Of a stretch of DNA of 29,065 nt, positions 8,342 to 14,031 are shown in pieces. The DNA is taken from assembly GCA_016934645.1 (NCBI GenBank), contig JAFGSL010000241.1, positions 1-29,065 on the forward strand. Reading direction: 5' to 3'. The translations under genes and the position numbers were made by a program. The first letter of the stretch is position 1. Every line of letters begins with the position of its first letter. The notes beneath the pieces are model-generated. The model searched no databases, was not told the origin of the DNA, and saw nothing but the letters and a program-made list of their open reading frames with translations. This stretch comes from Anaerolineae bacterium. Lineage in GTDB: Bacteria > Chloroflexota > Anaerolineae > B4-G1 > SLSP01.

Positions 8342-8407
8342 ATGGTCGCAACATTGATCGCCAACGCCAATAATCAGCAGCAGTGGCTTCGTATGAAGTC
8401 CGGTTAG
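8342..8407 (+). CDS. glnA leader peptide with Asn-Asn-Gln-Gln-Gln
   Basis: A 21-codon frame (ATG to TAG) reads MVATLIANANNQQQW then LRMKSG. GAGG at 8333-8336 sits 5 bases upstream of the ATG, an ideal placement. AAT AAT CAG CAG CAG occupies 8369-8383. The stop codon is 25 bases before the base of a strong terminator, and the next gene is glutamine synthetase. This is the geometry of an attenuation leader peptide whose control codons are those of the pathway product, glutamine. Slow decoding of the Gln codons would stall a ribosome upstream of 8399-8407, leaving that segment free to pair with the terminator's left arm. The peptide itself need have no function. Reading it as a leader is inference from layout; a chance ORF in a small RNA is the alternative. 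Confidence 0.65.
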   Translation: MVATLIANANNQQQWLRMKSG

Positions 8408-8448
8408 CGCTGCATTATTATTGAGTGTTTTTAAACCAGCCTACCGGA
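8399..8448 (+). promoter_or_regulatory. Candidate antiterminator pairing in the glnA leader
   Basis: TCCGGTTAG (8399-8407, the last codons and stop of the leader peptide) is complementary to CTACCGGA (8441-8448, left arm and loop of the terminator) with one bulged U. The two structures are mutually exclusive. A competing small hairpin, GGCTTC/GAAGTCC at 8385-8401, would form when the leader is free and would occupy part of the antiterminator. Energies were not computed. Confidence 0.5.
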
Positions 8449-8472
8449 AATCGGTAGGCTGGTTTTTATTTT
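8433..8472 (+). terminator. Intrinsic terminator in the glnA leader
   Basis: A perfect 14-bp stem (8433-8446 with 8452-8465) closes a 5-base loop GAAAT and runs into TTTTTATTTT. It lies between the leader peptide and glnA, 170 bases before the glnA start, so read-through or antitermination is needed for transcripts from 8284-8311 to reach glnA. Confidence 0.85.
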
Positions 8473-8518
8473 GGTAAGGGGGGTGATACAGATCATATAG
8501 TGCCACACTTCAATGAAA

Positions 8519-8563
8519 CCTTTGTGAAGGCTCAGAAAGATTTCAATCATCACCTTCACAAGG
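8519..8563 (+). promoter_or_regulatory. Inverted repeat in the glnA 5' region
   Basis: CCTTTGTGAAGG (8519-8530) and CCTTCACAAGG (8553-8563) form 11-bp arms with one extra T, separated by 22 bases. It may be an RNA hairpin or a protein operator for glnA; no T-run follows, so it is not a terminator. Confidence 0.4.
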
Positions 8564-8642
8564 AAGACCGTGCCGATACCGCTAGGAAAGGATTTGCGTT
8601 CACAGATTTAATCACCAGCCAGAAAATAAGGAGAAGAGGGAA

Positions 8643-9974
8643 ATGACTACTGAAGTTCTATCTCGTGCCAAGGAAGACGATATTCGTTTTGTAAGTTTTC
8701 AATTCACCGACATTTTTGGGACGATCAAAAGTGTCACTCTGCCGGTTGAACAACTCAAAGGGGCATTAGAAGAGGGGATCTTCTTTGACGGATCATCCGT
8801 GCAAGGGTTTGCGCGCATCTTTGAGAGCGATATGGTGCTTGTACCGGACCCAGCAACTTACCGTGTGTTGCCGTGGAGTATCCCCGAACGTCGCCGCGCC
8901 CGCATCATTTGCGATGTCCACACAACGGACGGGAATCCTTCGATGAGTTCCCCCCGCACCGTCCTGAAACGCATGTTGGAACGGGCATCAGCCAAAGGAT
9001 TCACCTACAACGTTGGTCCAGAACTGGAATTTTTCCTGTTCAAACGCGACGGCGATACGCCAGTCCATCCGGTGCCGCACGATATCGGAGGCTACTTCGA
9101 CTTTTCGCCACGCGACGAGGCTCAGCAAGTACGTAGTGAGATCGTCACTGCCCTGCAAGCCCTCGGCATTTCTGTCGAGATGTCCCACCACGAGGTCGCG
9201 GCCGGGCAACACGAGATCGATTTCCGCTACGACGATGCACTTTCTACAGCCGACAATGCCATCACGCTGAAGTATACGGTGCGCGCCATCGCGGCAACCT
9301 ACGGCATCTACGCCAGCTTCATGCCCAAACCAATCTTCGGCATCAACGGTTCGGGGATGCACACCCACCAAAGCATGAACGACGCCAGTGGGAAAAACAT
9401 CTTCTACGCTGCCGACGACCCCTACCATCTGTCGAAACTCGCCTACCACTTCGTCGCTGGGCAGATCACTCACGCACGCGCGCTGGCCGCCATCGGTGCG
9501 CCGATCGTCAACAGCTACAAGCGCCTCACGCCCGGCTACGAAGCGCCGGTCTACGTTTGCTGGGCGCACCGCAACCGCTCGGCCATGATCCGCGTCCCGG
9601 CGACCCGCCCAGGCAAAGAGGCCGCAACGCGCGTCGAACTGCGCTGTCCCGATCCGAGCAGCAATCCCTACCTGTTGTTCGCCTCCACCCTGGCCGCCGG
9701 TCTGGATGGCATCGAGCGCGAACTTGAAGCGCCGGATCCGGTCAATGAGGACATCTATCACCTGCAAGAGGCCGATCTCGCCACACGCTCTATCGGCACC
9801 TTGCCCGGAACCCTGTCCGAAGCCCTGGACGCATTGGAAGCCGATGATGTCGTCCTCGAAGCGCTGGGCAAGCCGATTGCGGAGACATTCATCCGGGCGA
9901 AACGTGCGGAATGGGACGAATATCGCATCCGCGTAACACCATGGGAACTGGAGCGGTATCTCGAAACCGCATAA
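8643..9974 (+). CDS. glnA: Glutamine synthetase, type I (GSI-alpha-like)
   Basis: The 443-residue protein makes glutamine from glutamate, ammonia and ATP in the cytoplasm, normally as a dodecamer. FFDGSSVQGF (about residues 47-56), GPELEFFLF (125-133), NGSGMHTHQS (235-244) and the substrate-binding run KRLTPGYEAPVY with RNRSAMIRVPA are all present. The length and the region EDIYHLQEAD near residue 372, where adenylylated GSI-beta enzymes carry the NLYDLP-type tyrosine loop, point to a GSI-alpha enzyme without adenylylation control. Feedback or transcript-level control is therefore more likely, which fits the leader at 8284-8472. AAGGAGAAGAGGG just before the ATG gives a strong ribosome binding site. 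The gene stands alone and is followed by its own terminator at 10051. Confidence 0.97.
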   Translation: MTTEVLSRAKEDDIRFVSFQFTDIFGTIKSVTLPVEQLKGALEEGIFFDGSSVQGFARIFESDMVLVPDPATYRVLPWSIPERRRARIICDVHTTDGNPSMSSPRTVLKRMLERASAKGFTYNVGPELEFFLFKRDGDTPVHPVPHDIGGYFDFSPRDEAQQVRSEIVTALQALGISVEMSHHEVAAGQHEIDFRYDDALSTADNAITLKYTVRAIAATYGIYASFMPKPIFGINGSGMHTHQSMNDASGKNIFYAADDPYHLSKLAYHFVAGQITHARALAAIGAPIVNSYKRLTPGYEAPVYVCWAHRNRSAMIRVPATRPGKEAATRVELRCPDPSSNPYLLFASTLAAGLDGIERELEAPDPVNEDIYHLQEADLATRSIGTLPGTLSEALDALEADDVVLEALGKPIAETFIRAKRAEWDEYRIRVTPWELERYLETA

Positions 9975-9992
9975 TCAAACAATAAACTCACT

Positions 9993-10034
9993 ACAGAGAC
10001 ACAGAGAAAATCTCTGTGTTCTCCGTGTCTCTGT
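9993..10034. repeat. CACAGAGA-type palindromic repeat
   Basis: Arms 9993-10008 and 10019-10034 (16 bases, one mismatch) can pair around a 10-base loop. Alternatively CACAGAGA (10000-10007) pairs with TCTCTGTG (10011-10018) around AAA. Sequences of the form cacagagacacagag...ctctgtgtctctgtgg occur as dispersed intergenic repeats in several bacterial phyla, as I recall. It sits between glnA and its terminator. Confidence 0.6.
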
Positions 10035-10050
10035 GGTAAAAAGCTTTGTG

Positions 10051-10078
10051 ATGCCCCGCCACGCGCGGGGCATTTTTT
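10051..10078 (+). terminator. Intrinsic terminator of glnA
   Basis: A 9-bp stem ATGCCCCGC / GCGGGGCAT (10051-10059 with 10065-10073) closes a 5-base loop and is followed by a run of T. Confidence 0.9.
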
Positions 10079-10122
10079 CTTTTTGGGCGAATTGCCAAAA
10101 TCGCCAACTTCCGGTATAACAA

Positions 10123-10219
10123 AGACTACAAAAGTCTATGCGCGTATTGCGTCTTGTAGACCGCGTTTTTGGCGCAGGGCACCGATCTGGACAGGTGCCT
10201 TGTGAGACTTTTGTAGTCT
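10123..10219. repeat. MITE-like element with perfect 15-bp terminal inverted repeats
   Basis: AGACTACAAAAGTCT (10123-10137) recurs as its exact reverse complement at 10205-10219, with 67 bases between. The interior has a smaller hairpin GGCACC/GGTGCC (about 10177-10198) and a partial internal copy gtcttgtaga. The element is about 97 bp and carries no ORF. No clear target-site duplication flanks it. It lies 29 bases upstream of the Nudix gene, so it may also act in that operon's transcript. Confidence 0.55.
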
Positions 10220-10248
10220 GACCCTATCGAAATTCTGAAAGGCGCACT

Positions 10249-10692
10249 ATGGTTAAACCTCCAGCCCACATCAACTACACGGCCAGCGGCGGCGTTCTTA
10301 CCAACGTCGAGGGGACCCACGTGCTGCTGTTGATCCGACCAGAACACGACGAGGTGCGTTTGCCTAAAGGCCACGTCGAACCGGAAGAGACCCTCACTGA
10401 TGCAGCGCTGCGTGAAGTCGCCGAGGAAGCCGGCTACGACGATATCGAGATCATTACCGACTTGGGGGAGCAACTGGTGGCCTTTCCTTTGGATGGCAAA
10501 GTCGTACGACGGACTGAGCATTACTTCCTGATGCGCGCGCGCACGCTACACCAGACCACTCGCCCGCAGTCCGATGTTCAACAATTCTTCACCATCTGGG
10601 TTTCTTGGGATGAGGCCCCTCCCCATCTCACCTTCGAAGCTGAACAGGTATGGCTTCGTCGCGCGCGGCGAGCTATGGAGCAAAACGTATGA
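10249..10692 (+). CDS. Nudix hydrolase
   Basis: A 147-residue single-domain protein with a complete Nudix box, GHVEPEETLTDAALREVAEE followed by AGY (GX5EX7REUXEEXGU), at about residues 42-64. The box binds a divalent metal and hydrolyses nucleoside diphosphates linked to another moiety. The substrate cannot be told from the box alone. The start ATG follows GAAAGG. The stop overlaps the ATG of the endonuclease III-like gene (ATGA at 10689-10692), so the two are translationally coupled. That pairing would suit a nucleotide-pool cleaning enzyme working with a base-excision enzyme, or simply an Ap4A-type or ADP-ribose hydrolase in a mixed operon. Confidence 0.9.
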   Translation: MVKPPAHINYTASGGVLTNVEGTHVLLLIRPEHDEVRLPKGHVEPEETLTDAALREVAEEAGYDDIEIITDLGEQLVAFPLDGKVVRRTEHYFLMRARTLHQTTRPQSDVQQFFTIWVSWDEAPPHLTFEAEQVWLRRARRAMEQNV

Positions 10693-11384
10693 TAACACCC
10701 GACAGTACACAATCCACCACGATAGTGGAAATCCACCGACAATTGCGCAACCTTTACGGTGATCCGCCGCACCAGCCCGATGGTGATCCGCTGGCAGCAC
10801 TGGTGAACACCATCCTGAGCCAGAATACCAACGACCGCAACCGCGATATTGCCTTCGCAGCGCTGCGTGCGCAGTTCCCCACCTGGGAAGCCGTGCGCGA
10901 CGCACCCGCCGATGCCGTCATCGACGCCATCCGGCCAGCGGGCTTGGCTCCCACCAAAGGGCCAAACATCCAGGCAGCGCTACAGCGGATTACGGAAGAG
11001 CGCGGTGAATTATCGCTGGCCTTCCTGGAAACGCTGCCGCTAGAAGAGGCTCGGCAGTGGCTTATAAATCTCAACGGCGTTGGTCCCAAGACCGCGGCCA
11101 TCGTGTTGTTGTGTGCGCTAGGACGTCCAGCTTTTCCGGTCGATACGCATGTGCACCGCGTCACCCGGCGGCTAGAGTTGATCCCGCAAAACACATCGCG
11201 GGAGAAGGCGCACACCTTGCTCGAAGCCCTTGTCCCGCCGGAGCTTTATTGGACACTTCACCTCAACCTTATTGCACACGGACGGCAGATCTGCCACGCA
11301 CGCCAGCCCGTCTGCGACGAGTGTCCGCTACAAGCCCAATGCGCATATTATCGAGAATCACAAGAAGGAGGTATATCGCTATGA
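10689..11384 (+). CDS. Endonuclease III-like DNA glycosylase (HhH-GPD)
   Basis: A 231-residue base-excision repair enzyme. The helix-hairpin-helix LNGVGPKTA ends at the catalytic lysine K134 (as K120 of E. coli Nth), and VDTHVHRV carries the catalytic aspartate D152. A [4Fe-4S] cluster motif C-X6-C-X2-C-X5-C (C202, C209, C212, C218) is intact, and ILSQNTND matches the N-terminal helix of the family. All catalytic parts for a bifunctional glycosylase/AP lyase are present. I chose ATG 10689, which overlaps the Nudix stop, over an upstream GTG/ATG extension. The gene's TGA overlaps the next ATG in turn. It is somewhat diverged from canonical Nth, so I leave the symbol blank. Confidence 0.93.
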   Translation: MITPDSTQSTTIVEIHRQLRNLYGDPPHQPDGDPLAALVNTILSQNTNDRNRDIAFAALRAQFPTWEAVRDAPADAVIDAIRPAGLAPTKGPNIQAALQRITEERGELSLAFLETLPLEEARQWLINLNGVGPKTAAIVLLCALGRPAFPVDTHVHRVTRRLELIPQNTSREKAHTLLEALVPPELYWTLHLNLIAHGRQICHARQPVCDECPLQAQCAYYRESQEGGISL

Positions 11385-11956
11385 AGAAAACGCCGAGATT
11401 TGGCTTGTTACCCTATCAAGCCCTTGCTAAACACTGGTTCGGCCCGGCGTTGTTACTCATCCCTGCTGGGATTTTTCTCTGGTGGGGCTTGCCACAGGCT
11501 CCCCAACTTGAGCAGCGCTACCCCTTCCTCGGATTCATCATCAGCGGCATCGGCATTCTCATCACGATCTACACGCTCCTGGCCCGGCGTGCCCATATCA
11601 GTTGTCACAAGAACAGTTTTGTCATCCACACACCGCTCTATCCGGTCGCCTTTTCATACCAGCGCGTGGAAATGGTACGCCCGACGGAGTTCAAAACCAT
11701 CTTCCCACCAGAAAACGAGAAAAACTCGCGCTGGCGTCTATACAAGAACATCTGGGGGAAAACTATCGTCGTGATCAACGTCAAAGGCTACCCGTTCCCC
11801 AAATGGTGGCTGCGCTTGTGGTTCCACCCCTATTTGATGCACCCGCGCGAGATGGCGATCGTGTTGCCTGTCGAAGACTGGATGGGCCTGTCGCGCAGTC
11901 TGGAGTCTCTGCGTAGCAACTGGTTGGAAAAACAACGTCAACGCCACCAAGGATAA
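11381..11956 (+). CDS. Membrane protein with PH-like (YdbS/EbsA-type) fold, uncharacterised
   Basis: A 191-residue protein with two N-terminal membrane helices (about residues 18-37 and 51-70, rich in Leu/Ile/Trp/Gly). A soluble part follows (about 75-191) with short beta-strand-like segments such as FVIHTPLYPVAFSYQRVEMV and TIVVINVKGY. This two-helix plus small beta domain arrangement recalls bacterial PH-domain membrane proteins, but I would not name a family firmly. AAGGAGGT 8 bases upstream is an excellent ribosome binding site, and the ATG overlaps the endonuclease III stop (ATGA). It is the third gene of that operon. The basic C-terminus is WLEKQRQRHQG. Confidence 0.8.
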   Translation: MKKTPRFGLLPYQALAKHWFGPALLLIPAGIFLWWGLPQAPQLEQRYPFLGFIISGIGILITIYTLLARRAHISCHKNSFVIHTPLYPVAFSYQRVEMVRPTEFKTIFPPENEKNSRWRLYKNIWGKTIVVINVKGYPFPKWWLRLWFHPYLMHPREMAIVLPVEDWMGLSRSLESLRSNWLEKQRQRHQG

Positions 11957-12192
11957 AGGACGCGCGTCTTCGTGACGCGTGTCACATTGCAAACATTGCC
12001 CAGAGCGCAAAATGTTTAGGTCTAACAAATCCTTACGTTTTTTTCCACATAGGTTTCCACAATGCCACCCATACTTGTTGGGGTTGGGATGGCAGTAAAC
12101 CGCACCTATACTGAATAGAAAAATTGTTTTCCACACAGGCCCAAGCAAGATTAAAACCAGGTGCTTTTTAAGATAAAAGTAAGGTTTTGAGA

Positions 12193-12221
12193 TTGCGTGT
12201 TTCGTGCTTTTTTGGTAAAAT
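12193..12221 (+). promoter_or_regulatory. Candidate dnaA promoter
   Basis: TTGCGT (12193-12198), 17 bases, then TAAAAT (12216-12221) with an extended TGG before the -10. Transcription would start near 12228, leaving a leader of about 150 bases. Confidence 0.5.
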
Positions 12222-12235
12222 GTATATGGTCACGG

Positions 12236-12345
12236 CAAGGGGAAAGGGATCGTCCTCTCATAACCACGCCCTTTGTACAACGGCAACGGTTAGGCCAGCG
12301 GCCATCCTTTTTTTGTAACCGTTTTATCTGATACCATTTCCCTTG
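12236..12345 (+). promoter_or_regulatory. Structured dnaA 5' leader
   Basis: Two nested pairings are visible. AACGGTTA (12285-12292) pairs perfectly with TAACCGTT (12316-12323). CAAGGGGAAAGGGATC (12236-12251) pairs imperfectly with GATACCATTTCCCTTG (12330-12345). Inside lies GGCC-AGC-GGCC followed by a run of eight T. It could be a weak attenuator or a stability element. Confidence 0.35.
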
Positions 12346-12377
12346 CGAAATCATCTCAAACAGGATTGCGTATTTCT

Positions 12378-13721
12378 ATGAACTCACAAAGACTATGGCA
12401 GGCAGCCCTAGGTGAATTAGAGTTACAAATGACTCGGGCAACTTTCGATACCTGGCTGCGTGACACACACTGCATCGGTATGGAGAATGGCGACACTCTG
12501 GTAATCGGGGTCAAGAACGGCTATGCTGTCGAGTGGCTGGAGAATCGGCTCTACACGGTCATCCAGCGCACCTTATCTCGACTGACCCAACAGGAAGAAG
12601 TACGAGCGCGTTTTGTCGTCTGGCAAGCCAAGCGCAACAACGGCAATGGCGACACGGCTGCTCTAATCCAGGAGGAAACAATGCCGCTTCCCGCTCCAGC
12701 GCGCGATCCCGGTTTGAACTCAGGTTATACTTTCGACAACTTTGTCGTAGGGCCTAGCAATCGTCTGGCCCAGGCCGCATCTCAGGCCGTCGCCGAAACA
12801 CCGGCCCGCGCATACAACCCACTGTTTATCCACGGTGGTGTAGGATTGGGGAAAACCCACCTACTCCACGCTATCGGGCACGAATGTTACCAGCGCAATA
12901 TGCAGGTGCTCTACATCTCCTCAGAAACGTTTACCAACGACCTTATCGAGGCGATCCGCACACATACCACTGACATTTTCCGCGAAAAGTATCGCACAGC
13001 AGATGTGCTATTGGTTGATGACATCCAGTTCATTGCCGGGAAGGAAAGCACCCAAGAGGAATTCTTTCACACGTTCAACGCGCTGCGCGACACAGGGCAT
13101 CAAATCGTCCTCAGCAGTGACCGAATTCCCAAGGCCATGGTCACTTTGGAGGAACGTCTGCGCTCGCGCTTTGAATGGGGGCTGATCGTGGATATACAAT
13201 CCCCGGATTATGAGACGCGCGTCGCCATCCTGCAATCGAAGGCGGAACGGCTTCACGTCGATGTCCCCAACGAATTGCTAAGTTACATCGCCACCAACAT
13301 CGAGAGCAACATCCGGGAACTGGAGGGCGCGCTCAACCGCGTGTTAGCGATGGCACGGCTCACCGACCTCCCCTTGACACGGCAGGTCGCTGAAAACGCC
13401 CTTACCGATCTGTTACCCCATCACCCCGAAATCTCTGCCGGACAGATTCTCAGCGCTGTGGCCACCTATTACGGCATCAGCGAAGAGGATTTGCGCAGCG
13501 CGCAGCGCAGCCGCCGCATTGCCCAACCGCGCCACATTGCAATGTACCTCATCCGCGAGGAAACCGATGCCTCGCTCCCCCAAATTGGGGCCGAGTTAGG
13601 CGGGCGCGACCACACCACCGTGCTTTACGGTTACGAAAGAGTTCGCGCGCGCCTGGAGCACGATGATCAGCTAAAGCGCGAAGTGATGACCCTCAAAGGC
13701 CAGTTATACGGCCAAAACTAA
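12378..13721 (+). CDS. dnaA: Chromosomal replication initiator DnaA
   Basis: A 447-residue AAA+ protein that binds DnaA boxes and melts the origin. Domain I is at about residues 1-85 (FDTWLRDT), then a short linker. Domain III carries Walker A GGVGLGKTH (153-161), Walker B VLLVDDIQF (about 210-218), sensor 1 SSDRIP and sensor 2 RELEGALNR. Domain IV has RRIAQPRHIAMYLIRE (from about 379) and the DNA-contacting GGRDHTTVLYGY (D411 H412 T413 T414). ATG 12378 is chosen over the in-frame TTG 12366 because AGGA at 12362-12365 is usably spaced only for the ATG and family proteins begin about there. Unusually, dnaN does not follow; a lactate permease does. Confidence 0.97.
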   Translation: MNSQRLWQAALGELELQMTRATFDTWLRDTHCIGMENGDTLVIGVKNGYAVEWLENRLYTVIQRTLSRLTQQEEVRARFVVWQAKRNNGNGDTAALIQEETMPLPAPARDPGLNSGYTFDNFVVGPSNRLAQAASQAVAETPARAYNPLFIHGGVGLGKTHLLHAIGHECYQRNMQVLYISSETFTNDLIEAIRTHTTDIFREKYRTADVLLVDDIQFIAGKESTQEEFFHTFNALRDTGHQIVLSSDRIPKAMVTLEERLRSRFEWGLIVDIQSPDYETRVAILQSKAERLHVDVPNELLSYIATNIESNIRELEGALNRVLAMARLTDLPLTRQVAENALTDLLPHHPEISAGQILSAVATYYGISEEDLRSAQRSRRIAQPRHIAMYLIREETDASLPQIGAELGGRDHTTVLYGYERVRARLEHDDQLKREVMTLKGQLYGQN

Positions 13722-13740
13722 ACCATCGTTCAACTCGAGA

Positions 13741-13782
13741 CGGGGCTTTGGGGTATACTCCAAAGCCCCGCCTTTCTTTTTG
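13741..13782 (+). terminator. Intrinsic terminator of dnaA
   Basis: An 11-bp stem CGGGGCTTTGG / CCAAAGCCCCG (13741-13751 with 13760-13770), 8-base loop, then a T-rich tail. Confidence 0.9.
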
Positions 13783-13855
13783 CTTGTAACCGGGGACCAG
13801 GGTCTTATCATTCTCCAGTCGAGTTAGAATAATTCATGCAATACAGCCAAAATCT

Positions 13856-13927
13856 GCGGCTAAAGCCGCGTTAGAAGAGTGTTTTTTCGGTTTCGGGCTG
13901 CGTCCGAAACCGAAAAAACACTTCTAA
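13856..13927. repeat. Long inverted-repeat hairpin element
   Basis: A small hairpin GCGGCT-AA-AGCCGC (13856-13869) is followed directly by a long one. Bases 13871-13896 pair with 13904-13927 along 24 bp with a single 2-base bulge and a 7-base loop. There is no T-run after it and dnaA already has a terminator, so it is more likely a non-autonomous repeat element than a terminator. The rest of the 13783-14031 gap shows only the -10 element listed separately. Confidence 0.55.
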
Positions 13928-13990
13928 ATTTCCTTTTGCACCTTCAAAGATTGCAAAAAACTGCATGTGATCGGTGACACGAACAGTTTG

Positions 13991-13999
13991 TGGTACAAT
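13991..13999 (+). promoter_or_regulatory. Extended -10 promoter element before the lactate permease
   Basis: TGGTACAAT contains TACAAT (13994-13999) with an upstream TGG. No good -35 is seen at 16-18 bases. The start would fall about 25 bases before the permease ATG. Confidence 0.35.
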
Positions 14000-14031
14000 T
14001 ATGCTGACACCCAATCACAAAGGCCAGAATC

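Larger units (their letters stand above)
11957..12377. other. DnaA-box region upstream of dnaA, possible oriC
   Basis: About 420 bases without a gene. Three same-direction DnaA-like boxes occur: TTTTCCACA (12041-12049), GTTTCCACA (12053-12061) and TTTTCCACA (12127-12135), one, two and one mismatches from TTATCCACA. An A+T-rich stretch (about 12136-12225) follows. Together with the adjacent dnaA this may be the replication origin or a dnaA autoregulatory region. Skew was not computed and dnaN is not next door, so oriC status is unproven. Confidence 0.55.

Noticed and set aside
8473..8642. Known glutamine riboswitch or T-box upstream of glnA
   Set aside because: I could not find the conserved glnA-riboswitch core or a T-box sequence; the leader-peptide model explains the visible parts better.
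8988..9767. 259-codon open frame on the minus strand
   Set aside because: It is antisense to glnA, whose protein is unmistakable; the long frame follows from G+C-rich codons.
12151..12354. 67-codon minus-strand frame upstream of dnaA
   Set aside because: No ribosome binding site or protein-like character; it overlaps the dnaA promoter and structured leader.
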